Origin: a virus
Strand: one strand, 5' to 3'
Length of the DNA: 30,239 bases
Virus record (IMG/VR): IMGVR_UViG_3300034375_000580
Span: 1 to 30,239 of that record
Numbering within the stretch: position 1 is the first letter of the stretch; each line of letters begins with the position of its first letter. Shown here in pieces: positions 1-7,909 of the stretch. The position numbers and the translations under genes are program-made. The notes under the pieces were generated by a model. The model saw nothing but the letters and a program-made list of their open reading frames with translations. It had not been told where the DNA came from and did no database searches.

Positions 1-1
1 C

Positions 2-157
2 GACAGAAACTTGCGGGAGGTGAGCCGTCGCACGAATATTAGTTACTCGACGTTACGAAACTTAGTCAAAACAAAACATCCAGATCCGAATTTGAGTACC
101 GTAGAGAAGTTGCAGGATTACTTCAACACGACGATTCCTGGGTGGACAAATGGCTGA
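2..157 (+). CDS. XRE/Cro-type helix-turn-helix regulator, C-terminal part
   Basis: An open frame enters from the left edge and runs 51 codons to a TGA. The visible residues include REVSRRTNISYSTLRNLVK and then LSTVEKLQDYF. This is the usual pattern of a Cro/C1-type DNA-binding domain: a recognition turn (TNISYSTLRNL) followed by the helix that chooses the metabolic set point (TVEKLQDYF). The stop overlaps the primase-helicase start by 8 bp, so the two genes are probably translationally coupled and expressed together. The N-terminus is outside the window. A repressor or early-gene regulator role is inferred from the fold only. A short open frame could be chance, but the motif match is good. 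Confidence 0.6.
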   Translation, partial: DRNLREVSRRTNISYSTLRNLVKTKHPDPNLSTVEKLQDYFNTTIPGWTNG

Positions 158-2162
158 TATACGAGAATTATGGAAGAATTCAGAGAGGTCTGATCCGCCA
201 GAGCTACAGTTCCGTCGGGCTATAATTGATGCAGGTCTTGAACCACCTTCGGAGGTGATACTTGATGGCAAGATTCATAGATTTAATTCGGGAAGCAAGG
301 GACGATCTGGTTTCGGCGATAAAAGCGGATGGTATGTCGGTTATAGTGATGGCATTCCTGCTGGGCGTTTTGGTGATTGGCGTTGGGGTGTAGAGCATAA
401 CTTTGTAGCCGACATTGGTCGTAGGCTAACTGCCCGTGAAGAGATAGATTTTGCGCGTCATCTGGATGAGGCTCGCAAGGTTCGTGAAGCGGCGGAGAAA
501 AAGATGCGCGAGAACGTGGCTGACGTTGTGGACAAGATATGGTCTGAATCCGCAGAGGCTAACGCAGATCATCCGTATCTAGTTAAGAAAAGAATTGATC
601 CAAATGGCGCTAGAGTAACCGGCGATGGTAGACTCATCGTGCCGTTATTCAACGCCGATGGCGAGATGACGACTCTCCAGTATATCGACGCGTCTGGTGG
701 CAAGCTCTATCACACTGGAGGCAAGACTGGCGGATCGTATTGGCGCATCGGGGATAATGAAGATTCGCATATCTACATTGCGGAAGGTTTTGCAACGGCG
801 GCAACGATAGCTCAGGTCACAGATAAGGCTTGTTATGTCGCGTACTCTGCATCAAATATTCCTACCGTAACTGGCCTGCTGAGGGATCGTTACGGCCCGT
901 CAAAGCGCATCATCATTGTCGCCGATAACGACGCGAACGGCGTTGGTAAAAACTATGCCGACCAAGCATCGGCTAAGTTTGGTGCGACTGTCATCATCCC
1001 TCCAGTCGATGGCATGGATGCGAATGACTATTTGTTGGCTGGAAACGATCTCTCAGCCCTCCTAGAGCCGCCTGAGCAAACGTTTGACTGGTTGCTCGAT
1101 GGTAACGACTTCCGCAACTCTCCCGCGCCTATATCGTGGCTAATCAAGGGCTGGATGCAGAACAATAGTCTAATGATGGTTCACGGGCCATCGGGATCAG
1201 GCAAGACATTCTTGATGCTCGACTGGTGTCTGCGCCTGGCCGCAGTTGATATGGAGAATCGTGACTGGTGCGGACACAGAACCAAGCAAACGCCAGTGGC
1301 TTATCTGGCCGGTGAGGGCCACCACGGATTGCGAGGACGTATCGCCGCATGGCTCCAGCATCATGATGTAGACAGTATACAGATGTGGATATCCAAAAGC
1401 GGCACTGATCTAAATACTCACGAAGGCCTTGTAAAGGTAATTGAGAACATCAGAGCTTTGCCGGTTAGACCAAAGGTTATCGTTGTAGACACATTGCACC
1501 GATTTTTACTTGGCGATGAGAACTCAGCGCAAGATGCCAAGACGATGCTCGATTCGTGCGCCGTGCTAATGGAAGAGTTCGACTGTACTGTTATCCTGGT
1601 GCATCACACTGGCGTATCTGAAGAGGCACAGCACAGGGCCAGGGGATCAAGCGCCTGGCGCGGTGCATTGGATATCGAAGTGAGTGTGAAGCCAGGTAAC
1701 TCTGATCGGCCAATTGAAATTGTGCAACGCAAGATGAAAGATGCCGAGATGCAAAAATCTAAATTCTTTGATCTCAAGCCAGTCACAATCAACGGTTGGC
1801 GTGATGAGGATGATCAATTGGTGTCGAGCGTTGTGCTTGATCCGGCGAATGAGCCTATTAGAGAGAACAAGAAAAGCTCAAAGGTTGCAGAGTTCAGAAA
1901 GCGATTTGAGCGCGCTTGGCATGCATCACATCGTGAGCGAGATGCAAAAGGTCGTCCATTTGTAGATAGGAACGCAATGCTTGATTTCTTAACTGGGCCT
2001 TTCATTGGCATGTCAGAGCCAGCCGCTAAAAAGGCATTACAAAAAGATCCATCACGCATGATTGGATGCTTAATTGATGGAGAAATAATCGTGCCATTTG
2101 GCAATGGATGGTCTGCAACTGACGCGGCAATGATCTTGGATCTTGAGTCGCAATGTCGATAA
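150..2162 (+). CDS. TOPRIM primase fused to RepA-like AAA helicase
   Basis: Probably the replicative primase-helicase of the phage. The N-terminal third has the look of a DUF-type primase front end. A TOPRIM domain follows: IYIAEGFATA from residue 208, ADNDANGVGK with acidic residues near 259-261, and DANDYL from 290. The C-terminal half is a RecA/RepA-like ATPase with Walker A GPSGSGKT (346-353), Walker B VIVVDT (D447) and the VHHTG motif found in this helicase family. At 670 residues it has the usual size of such fusions. It starts 8 bp inside the preceding regulator gene. The DNA behind it is filled with GGACAA repeats, a pattern that in related genes can encode a Gly-Gln-Asp-Lys-Thr-rich tail. 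Confidence 0.85.
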   Translation: MADIRELWKNSERSDPPELQFRRAIIDAGLEPPSEVILDGKIHRFNSGSKGRSGFGDKSGWYVGYSDGIPAGRFGDWRWGVEHNFVADIGRRLTAREEIDFARHLDEARKVREAAEKKMRENVADVVDKIWSESAEANADHPYLVKKRIDPNGARVTGDGRLIVPLFNADGEMTTLQYIDASGGKLYHTGGKTGGSYWRIGDNEDSHIYIAEGFATAATIAQVTDKACYVAYSASNIPTVTGLLRDRYGPSKRIIIVADNDANGVGKNYADQASAKFGATVIIPPVDGMDANDYLLAGNDLSALLEPPEQTFDWLLDGNDFRNSPAPISWLIKGWMQNNSLMMVHGPSGSGKTFLMLDWCLRLAAVDMENRDWCGHRTKQTPVAYLAGEGHHGLRGRIAAWLQHHDVDSIQMWISKSGTDLNTHEGLVKVIENIRALPVRPKVIVVDTLHRFLLGDENSAQDAKTMLDSCAVLMEEFDCTVILVHHTGVSEEAQHRARGSSAWRGALDIEVSVKPGNSDRPIEIVQRKMKDAEMQKSKFFDLKPVTINGWRDEDDQLVSSVVLDPANEPIRENKKSSKVAEFRKRFERAWHASHRERDAKGRPFVDRNAMLDFLTGPFIGMSEPAAKKALQKDPSRMIGCLIDGEIIVPFGNGWSATDAAMILDLESQCR

Positions 2163-2172
2163 AGTGCTAATC

Positions 2173-2328
2173 TTGAGGACAAGACTTTATAATCAATATG
2201 TTAGAGGAGAAAAAGGACAGAGGACAATTGAGGACAAGACAAAATTGTCCTTTTGCGATCTCTTTAAAATCAATGACTTACAAGCAAAAAAAGACAAATG
2301 CAAGGACAAAATAATTGGAGGACAAGAC
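2173..2328 (+). repeat. Iteron-like direct repeats TTGAGGACAAGAC and GGACAA core
   Basis: TTGAGGACAAGAC occurs at 2173-2185 and 2228-2240, and with one extra G at 2315-2328. The shorter AGGACA core also occurs at 2214, 2221 and 2303. The complement TTGTCC lies at 2245, 2355 and 2364. Together these fill most of the 258-bp gap between the primase-helicase and TerS. The array could be a replication origin or protein-binding region, a transcription-stop region, or the remains of a repetitive coding tail of the helicase. A perfect TATAAT lies at 2188-2193 just behind the first copy, but no -35 box at normal spacing was found. Confidence 0.7.
2221..2254 (+). terminator. Hairpin with short T tract
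   Basis: AGGACAATT (2221-2229) pairs perfectly with AATTGTCCT (2243-2251) around a 13-nt loop that contains one of the 13-bp repeats, and is followed by a few T residues. The arms are AT-rich and the loop is long, so termination would be weak. It could equally act as an operator or an origin structure. Confidence 0.3.
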
Positions 2329-2365
2329 AAGACATACTCTTTAGAGTATGTCTTTTGTCCTTTTT
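2329..2365 (+). terminator. Rho-independent terminator-like hairpin before the terminase genes
   Basis: AAGACATACTC (2329-2339) pairs perfectly with GAGTATGTCTT (2344-2354) around a TTTA loop. The stem can extend outward through GGACAA and TTGTCC with a small bulge. T-rich DNA follows (TTGTCCTTTTTGTCC). It would separate replication-gene transcription from the packaging and structural genes. Confidence 0.55.
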
Positions 2366-2410
2366 GTCCCCGAGATTTGCGAGTAGAATTTGAGCTGTGG
2401 ATAACTTGTT

Positions 2411-2414
2411 GGAG
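2411..2414 (+). promoter_or_regulatory. Ribosome binding site GGAG setting the TerS start
   Basis: GGAG sits 6 nt before the ATG at 2421. The in-frame GTG at 2397 has no such site, so the ATG was chosen as the start. Confidence 0.6.
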
Positions 2415-2420
2415 TTAGAG

Positions 2421-2828
2421 ATGAGTGAAGAAGTGAAAATGGGAAGGCCAACTGATTATACCGATGAGTTGGTGGATAGAATTTGCGAGGAAATTGCGGC
2501 TGGAAGATCGCTGAATAAGATTTGTAGCGATGAGTCTTGGAGTCCAGATAAATCTACGTTTTATCGTTGGATGTATCGGCATCCAGAGATCCGCGACAAA
2601 TACGCGCGCGCGAAGAATGCGCAACAAGAATATGCGGCTGAAGATATCTTGGAGATCGCTTACGAAGCAACGCCTGAGACTTATAACGTGGCTCGATTGA
2701 AGGTCGACGCGCACAAATGGGTTGCATCAAAGCTATTGCCCAAACGATATGGAGAAAAACAACAGCTCGAACACACTGGCGAGTCTGGCGGGCCGTTGAT
2801 CATCAAGTGGAAAGGTGAGAATGTCTAA
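2421..2828 (+). CDS. terS: Terminase small subunit (TerS)
   Basis: Recognises phage DNA and directs the large terminase to the packaging start. The 135-residue product begins near GRPTDYTDELVDRICEEI and continues with an HTH-like segment (SLNKICSD...STFYRWMYRHP). It then has the helical stretch AEDILEIAYEA and the common ending RLKVDAHKWVASKLLPKRYG. This is the layout of Sf6-type small terminases. It sits directly before TerL, separated only by an overlapping small gene. An in-frame GTG 24 nt upstream would add eight residues, but the ribosome binding site favours this ATG. Confidence 0.8.
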   Translation: MSEEVKMGRPTDYTDELVDRICEEIAAGRSLNKICSDESWSPDKSTFYRWMYRHPEIRDKYARAKNAQQEYAAEDILEIAYEATPETYNVARLKVDAHKWVASKLLPKRYGEKQQLEHTGESGGPLIIKWKGENV

Positions 2829-2916
2829 TTTTGATAAGTTTCTGTTCGTGATGGTAACTTGTTTGGTGTTAACTGTATTTGCGATGTTCGCGGACTTTTT
2901 GAGGTGGCATGCCTGA
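2821..2916 (+). CDS. 31-residue single-pass membrane peptide
   Basis: A short frame overlaps the TerS end by 8 bp and the TerL start by 8 bp. It has AAAGGTGAG as a ribosome binding site just before its ATG. The peptide has one hydrophobic stretch (FLFVMVTCLVLTVFAMFADF) flanked by a short polar N-terminus and a basic end (LRWHA). Both the overlaps and the binding site suggest a real coupled gene that carries ribosomes from TerS into TerL. Its function is unknown. A small holin-like or envelope role is possible but not shown. Confidence 0.5.
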   Translation: MSNFDKFLFVMVTCLVLTVFAMFADFLRWHA

Positions 2917-4186
2917 GATAGATATTCCTTACGAAGCTAGAGATGTAATGATGCCTTTTCACCGGCGCAAGCAAAGGTTCGCTTGCCTGGTGGCTCACCG
3001 AAGATGCGGCAAGACAGTCGCCGCGATAAATGACCTGATTCGAGATGCGCTCGTGACCCCGCGAGAGAATGTGCGCGTTGGTTACGTTGCGCCAACTTTT
3101 CGCATGGCGAAACAGATTTGCTGGGATTATGCGAAGCATTACACCCAGCACATCCCTGGCATAAAGGTCAACGAGTCCGAGCTGAGGATCGACTTTCCGA
3201 ACGGCGCTAGGCTTCGATTGTTCGGCGCTGAGTCTGCCGAGTCGATGCGAGGTATCTATCTCGACTCAGTCGTGATGGATGAGCCAGCAGACTTTCCGGC
3301 CAACGTGTGGCCTACGATCATCAGGCCGACGCTTGCTGATCGTAGCACTCCAGATTCTCCAACTCGCGCCACATTCATTGGCACTCCGAAAGGTAAGAAT
3401 GAGTTCTGGGAGATATTTGACAAGGCCAAGGATGATGGCGATTGGTATACCGCAATGCACAAAGCGAGCGAGACAAATATACTGCCGCAGGCTGAGTTAG
3501 AGGACGCGCTGAAGATCATGGGCGAGGATCGGTACGAGCAAGAGTTTGAGTGTAGCTTCGAGGCCGCAATCATGGGAGCGTACTACGGCACTGAGATGAA
3601 GCGAGCGACTGAAGAAAACAGAATCACGACTGTGCCATATGATAGATCGATGGGCGTTGTGACTGCATGGGACTTGGGCGTTGGCGACTCGACATCGATA
3701 TGGTTTGCGCAATATGTCGGCGCTGAAGTTAGGTTGATCGACTACTACGAATCATCTGGAGTTGGCCTCGATCATTACGCTAACGTATTGCAAGACAAGA
3801 ATTATGTTTACGAATCTCACATATTGCCTCATGATGTGCAGGTCAAGGAACTAGGCACGGGGAAATCCAGGCTTGAGACGCTAGATAATCTTGGAATTAG
3901 ACCTGTCGAAATAGCACCGAACCTACGAGTTGACGACGGCATTCAGGCAGTACGATCCATGTTGGATCGATGCTGGTTTGATGAGAAGAAATGCAATCGA
4001 GGGATTGAAGCGTTGAGACAATATCAGCGAGACTTCGATGAGAAGGGCAGAACGTGGCGAGGTAGGCCAAGGCACGATTGGACTTCGCACGGTGCTGACG
4101 CAATGAGATACTTGGCCGTCGGCCATAGGCCGATGCAGACAAGCTGGGGCGAACCGATTAGGCGTAACTTGAAAGGTATTGTGTAA
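2909..4186 (+). CDS. terL: Terminase large subunit (TerL)
   Basis: The packaging motor and headful or site nuclease. The N-terminal ATPase has Walker A AHRRCGKT (residues 29-36) and Walker B VVMDE with D124 and E125. The C-terminal RNase H-like nuclease has acidic residues in AWDLG (D255), LPHD (D309) and HGADAMRY (D397). The 425-residue length is usual for the Terminase_6 type. GAGGTGG lies just before the ATG. The stop overlaps the next gene in a TAATG junction. In most tailed phages a portal gene follows at once; here the portal is about 17.7 kb downstream. Confidence 0.93.
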   Translation: MPEIDIPYEARDVMMPFHRRKQRFACLVAHRRCGKTVAAINDLIRDALVTPRENVRVGYVAPTFRMAKQICWDYAKHYTQHIPGIKVNESELRIDFPNGARLRLFGAESAESMRGIYLDSVVMDEPADFPANVWPTIIRPTLADRSTPDSPTRATFIGTPKGKNEFWEIFDKAKDDGDWYTAMHKASETNILPQAELEDALKIMGEDRYEQEFECSFEAAIMGAYYGTEMKRATEENRITTVPYDRSMGVVTAWDLGVGDSTSIWFAQYVGAEVRLIDYYESSGVGLDHYANVLQDKNYVYESHILPHDVQVKELGTGKSRLETLDNLGIRPVEIAPNLRVDDGIQAVRSMLDRCWFDEKKCNRGIEALRQYQRDFDEKGRTWRGRPRHDWTSHGADAMRYLAVGHRPMQTSWGEPIRRNLKGIV

Positions 4187-6063
4187 TGGCTGGGCCATTA
4201 GGGATATTTAAGTTTTTGGACACAACGATTGATCCGAGAACCTACAATAAGTTAAAAAAAGGCAAGGAAGCGGTCGATCGGCTAAAGTGGACTGAAAACA
4301 CTAGCCTTCAACCAGAAATACCTGCGCGAAAAAGTATTGAAGAATACGTCCAGAAAAATAAAACAGTTCCAATTATTTCATCTATCGTTGATAGGTCAAA
4401 AACGGATGCCATAATTGATAGTGTGAACGACATTCCGCTATCAAGACCTGTTAATGTTCAAGGTGGCACAGACTGGATGTTCAGGGATCCAGAAAAATTA
4501 TTTGCGAACCAAGAGGCAATTGCAAAAAGACATTTAGATGTTGCTCGCGCCGTAAGAGATAAATACGGAGTTGATCCATTGTTTGCTCCAAATTTAATGT
4601 CCCCAACAGGCGGAGACTTTGCAACGCATTCAGCAGAATTAGCTATGAGCCATGCGTTTGAAAGATTAGGCCCTGCCGCAAAAAAAGAATTAGATAATCT
4701 TATTAAAAGTCGTGGATTTGATGTTCAGAAAACTAGGCCTTTGCCGGATGGGAAAAAAGAAACATACACGAAAAATTATAAGATAGACGACTGGTACGGA
4801 ATAGATGATCCAAGATCAGTACAACAATTGCGAGATGCGCCTGCTGATCTAAGAAAAAGTATTGTCACTAAACTTGGAACCAAAAACTTTCTTGAATCAG
4901 AAGGATTTTTGTCGCCTGGAGAGATCAGAACAATCATTACTGCAGATGATCTTAGGAATGCTCGTGATAGCACGTTCACAAACATTGGAATATTTAATAC
5001 TGCTGGAGAGCTTACTCCAGCCAATCACTGGAGTTATTCAACAGCGTTTCCAGGCAAAGGCGATGCGCCATTAATTGAGGCTGGAAATATAGGAATACTT
5101 GATTTTGATACATTGCTGAAAGCTGGAGCGAAAGATGCATCTGGAAACATTCCAATTGTTCCGTATACAAAAGCTGACGGAAATCCAAGAATAATTGCTG
5201 ATCCAAGAAATCCAACTAATGCTGATCTTACTGCTATTGGTAGGAATATTAGCGTTGGAGAATTAAATGAGGCGCAATTAGAGAAATGGAAATCAGCAGG
5301 ATTGCTTGGAGTGATGGGGCTTGGTGGCGCTGGTGCGGCATCGGCAACAGAGATTCCTGAGTTCTTGGATCGCATATACAATCCGCAGAACCATAAGTTC
5401 ATCATGAATGATGACGGCTCAATATCTACGCATTTGATGGCGGCCGAAATGGACAGCGATGGCAATTGGTATGTGTTCCCGCTAATTCAAGAGGATGCCG
5501 ATGGCAACTTAAACGATTACAGGAACGACTTTGACACCGCGATGGAAAAGGCCATTACAAGTGGCAACTTCTTGCCGTTTGGTCAAAACAAAGATGCGGC
5601 GTTAGAGTTCAGCAAAAATTACAAGCAAGGAACGCCGCTCGAAGATTTCAATCCGATGAAGCCAACTACTGAGCAGAATATAGAGTCGAGGTTAAACACT
5701 CCAAGACGTGATGAAGTAACTCCGATTAGAAGAAATGCGGCTTTAGGTCTTATTGCAGATGCATTTAAACTTGGCAAAGATGTTTTGAACGATATGCCAA
5801 ATTTAAAAGCCTTAGTTGGGCAAGCATTTAGAGATGTTGGATTTGGGGCAGAAGTAGTCGGCGCAGAAGGAAGAGAGCCAGTTAAGGTAGAAGGAACATT
5901 GCCTGCTGGAAATATTCAGTTTGGATTAGCTCCAGAAGGATATGATAATTTGTCTTACGGTATGAGACCTACCGATGAGCAATTATTAGATATGGCATTA
6001 CTTGGCTTGGGAGGCATAGGTAATTTGATAAAACCAATTAAAGCGTTGCGAAAGGTAAGATAG
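4186..6063 (+). CDS. Large virion-associated protein of unknown function
   Basis: A 625-residue protein coupled to TerL by TAATG. No enzymatic motif was recognised. Residues about 372-388 form a Gly/Ala-rich hydrophobic stretch (LLGVMGLGGAGAASATE). It is followed from about 396 by RIYNPQNHKFIMNDDGS, then STHLMAAE and later FLPFGQNKDAALEFS. I associate this block with large structural or ejection proteins of podovirus-like phages. The region from about 370 to 500 looks richer in G+C than much of the AT-rich remainder. A second Leu/Gly-rich segment lies near the C-terminus. An internal or ejected virion protein is the best guess, from context. Confidence 0.6.
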   Translation: MAGPLGIFKFLDTTIDPRTYNKLKKGKEAVDRLKWTENTSLQPEIPARKSIEEYVQKNKTVPIISSIVDRSKTDAIIDSVNDIPLSRPVNVQGGTDWMFRDPEKLFANQEAIAKRHLDVARAVRDKYGVDPLFAPNLMSPTGGDFATHSAELAMSHAFERLGPAAKKELDNLIKSRGFDVQKTRPLPDGKKETYTKNYKIDDWYGIDDPRSVQQLRDAPADLRKSIVTKLGTKNFLESEGFLSPGEIRTIITADDLRNARDSTFTNIGIFNTAGELTPANHWSYSTAFPGKGDAPLIEAGNIGILDFDTLLKAGAKDASGNIPIVPYTKADGNPRIIADPRNPTNADLTAIGRNISVGELNEAQLEKWKSAGLLGVMGLGGAGAASATEIPEFLDRIYNPQNHKFIMNDDGSISTHLMAAEMDSDGNWYVFPLIQEDADGNLNDYRNDFDTAMEKAITSGNFLPFGQNKDAALEFSKNYKQGTPLEDFNPMKPTTEQNIESRLNTPRRDEVTPIRRNAALGLIADAFKLGKDVLNDMPNLKALVGQAFRDVGFGAEVVGAEGREPVKVEGTLPAGNIQFGLAPEGYDNLSYGMRPTDEQLLDMALLGLGGIGNLIKPIKALRKVR

Positions 6064-6066
6064 AAC

Positions 6067-6897
6067 ATGGGAATTCTTGACGAAATTATTTCTAAATTAA
6101 GAGGCCAGCCAGTTGAGCCTAATTTTAATGTAGAGCCTGATGGCCCACCGTCTCAAAATATTGCTCAAGCTCCAATAGTGAATAAAGGATTATTAGACAT
6201 AGGATCTGCGCTTCCTGAGCAACAATTGCAAGATGACAGGTATAAGAAATCCAAGATTAGAAGAGTTGTTGCTTCGAGGCCTGGCGAGACTGATTATGAG
6301 CTAGAAAATGGCGTTATTATTACAACAACTGGTGTTGTATCTGATAGGACTAATAATCCTGGCAACATAACTGTGCCACAATATTATCCAAATGATCCTC
6401 GTAAATCGTTTGAAAAAGCAAAAAGAACATTATCTTGGTTTAAAAATGCAGTTGATTTTATTGGCCCATTTAAAGAGCAAACAAAAGGCGGCAAAGATGT
6501 ATTTCAGTATTATCCTGTTTATCAAGACCAACAAGATGGCAATGAGGCCGCAAGATTTCTGCTAACCAAAGGAAAAGCTTACAAAAACAAATCTATCAAG
6601 TCTGCTCTTGCTACTTGGGCGCCGCTAAAAGGTGATGATACTACTCAATACACAAATACTATTGTTAATGAAATTAACAAAAACGTACCAAAAGGTCAAA
6701 AAGTTACGGAAAATACGCTTATCAAAGATTTGAGCGATGTTCAAATGAAATACTTTCAAGCTGGCATGAAAAAGCAAGAGGGATCTGGAGCCAAGCCGCT
6801 TCAATCATTTGTTAAAAGTGCTGGAAGAATGCAACAAGAAGGTTTGATAGGTAAAGATCAAATGAATGTTTTAGATATGCTCCCTAGGAATTTTTAA
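6067..6897 (+). CDS. RTNNPGNI-motif virion protein, possible muralytic domain
   Basis: A 276-residue protein. Residues 94-101 read RTNNPGNI. Further on come YQDQQDGNEAARFLL (from 152) and SALATWAP with QYTNTIV (about 179-200). This order resembles a family in phages and prophages with RNNNPGNI, a DG-containing helix and RWAPP...Y, often labelled structural protein and thought to have a lysozyme-like fold. It may help penetrate peptidoglycan. R-T-N-N replaces the more common R-N-N-N. The first 80 residues are Pro/Gln-rich and probably disordered. Expression is with the neighbouring virion genes. Confidence 0.55.
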   Translation: MGILDEIISKLRGQPVEPNFNVEPDGPPSQNIAQAPIVNKGLLDIGSALPEQQLQDDRYKKSKIRRVVASRPGETDYELENGVIITTTGVVSDRTNNPGNITVPQYYPNDPRKSFEKAKRTLSWFKNAVDFIGPFKEQTKGGKDVFQYYPVYQDQQDGNEAARFLLTKGKAYKNKSIKSALATWAPLKGDDTTQYTNTIVNEINKNVPKGQKVTENTLIKDLSDVQMKYFQAGMKKQEGSGAKPLQSFVKSAGRMQQEGLIGKDQMNVLDMLPRNF

Positions 6898-7524
6898 ATG
6901 ACAATAACAAACTACTCAACTCTACAATCGACGGTTGCAGACTTCCTAAACCGTAGCGATCTGACTAGCGTCATACCTACGTTTATTCAGTTGGCCGAGG
7001 CGCAAATTAACCGCGACGTTCGGCATTACAGCATGGAGGCTAGGACTTCTGCCCAGCAGGACGCAGGAGACGAATACATGCAAGTGCCATCGGACTGGAT
7101 CGAAACTATCAGGATGCATGTACAAGGCACTGGAACCACAACGCTTGACCTAATATCCAGAGCCTCCATGTCTGATAAACGAGAGGGAGCTGAGGATATG
7201 TCAGGCAGGCCTGAGTATTATTGCCATGCAGATGGCCAATTTCAGCTATATCCAACGCCAGATGCCGAATATACTATTGAGCTACTTTACTACCAAAAAG
7301 TGCCTGATTTGGCTTCAAATAGCACAAATTGGTTGTTAGATGACGCTCCAGATGTATATTTGTATGGAACGTTAATGCATTCTGCTCCATACTTGCAGGA
7401 AGATGGTAGGGCAACGGTTTGGGCTTCTCTTTATTCTGCGGCAGTTCAGCGTTTAAATGAGAGTTCGGAAAGATCCAGGTATTCTGGTTCAGGTTTAACA
7501 CTTAAAGTAAGAGGACTAGGCTAA
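6898..7524 (+). CDS. Head-completion/adaptor protein (P22 gp4 or SU10 adaptor type)
   Basis: Likely forms the ring between portal and tail. The 208-residue product begins with an N-terminal helical segment (TLQSTVADFLNRSDL, then IPTFIQLAEAQINRDVR), continues with MQVPSDWIE and the pair LYYQKVP and WLLDDAPDVYLYGTL, and ends in a helical stretch. These are the hallmarks I know from adaptor proteins of podovirus-like phages whose capsid protein is of the SU10 type, which agrees with the capsid gene here. The ATG follows the previous stop directly, and the next gene starts within its stop (TAATG). Confidence 0.65.
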   Translation: MTITNYSTLQSTVADFLNRSDLTSVIPTFIQLAEAQINRDVRHYSMEARTSAQQDAGDEYMQVPSDWIETIRMHVQGTGTTTLDLISRASMSDKREGAEDMSGRPEYYCHADGQFQLYPTPDAEYTIELLYYQKVPDLASNSTNWLLDDAPDVYLYGTLMHSAPYLQEDGRATVWASLYSAAVQRLNESSERSRYSGSGLTLKVRGLG

Positions 7525-7904
7525 TGAGTTTTTCAAATTATTTAGAAACAGAGCTTTTGGATCATGTATTTGCAAATGCGGCTTACACATCTCCAACAAC
7601 TGTTTATGTAGGGCTATTCACATCAAATCCAGATGAGGACGGAAGCGGAACAGAGGTATCTGGCGGTTCATATGCTAGACAATCTGGCTCATTTACCGTT
7701 TCTGGAAACACCGCTACTACAAATGCGGCTATTGAGTTCCCAACTGCAACTGCATCATGGGGAACGATTACTCACATAGGAATATATGACGCATCTAGCG
7801 CAGGCAATCTTTTGGCTTATGCCGCTTTGACGGCATCTAAAGCAATTGCTTCTGGCGATGTTTTCAGAATTCCTTCTGGAGATATTGACATTACGCTGGA
7901 CTAA
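7524..7904 (+). CDS. Small tail fibre/baseplate-type protein
   Basis: A 126-residue protein with the recurrent pattern YVGLFTSNPDEDGSGTEVSG, then YARQSG, then WGTITHIGIYDA and NLLAYAAL. This matches a widespread small beta-rich phage protein usually annotated as tail fibre or minor tail protein. Its biochemical job is not settled. It begins within the stop of the adaptor gene and is followed by two Ser/Thr-rich fibre-like genes, which supports a place in the tail tip or fibre complex. Confidence 0.55.
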   Translation: MSFSNYLETELLDHVFANAAYTSPTTVYVGLFTSNPDEDGSGTEVSGGSYARQSGSFTVSGNTATTNAAIEFPTATASWGTITHIGIYDASSAGNLLAYAALTASKAIASGDVFRIPSGDIDITLD

Positions 7905-7909
7905 TATAG

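Noticed and set aside
1814-2182. Minus-strand frame of 122 codons at the end of the primase-helicase gene
   Set aside because: Lies antisense to a clear gene, with no motif or ribosome binding site recognised.
2173-2193. Promoter made of TTGAGG and TATAAT
   Set aside because: The -10 is perfect but the spacing is only 9 bp, so it is not a standard sigma-70 promoter.
2173-2370. CRISPR array
   Set aside because: The repeats are only 13 bp, irregularly spaced and partly inverted, with no spacers of even length.
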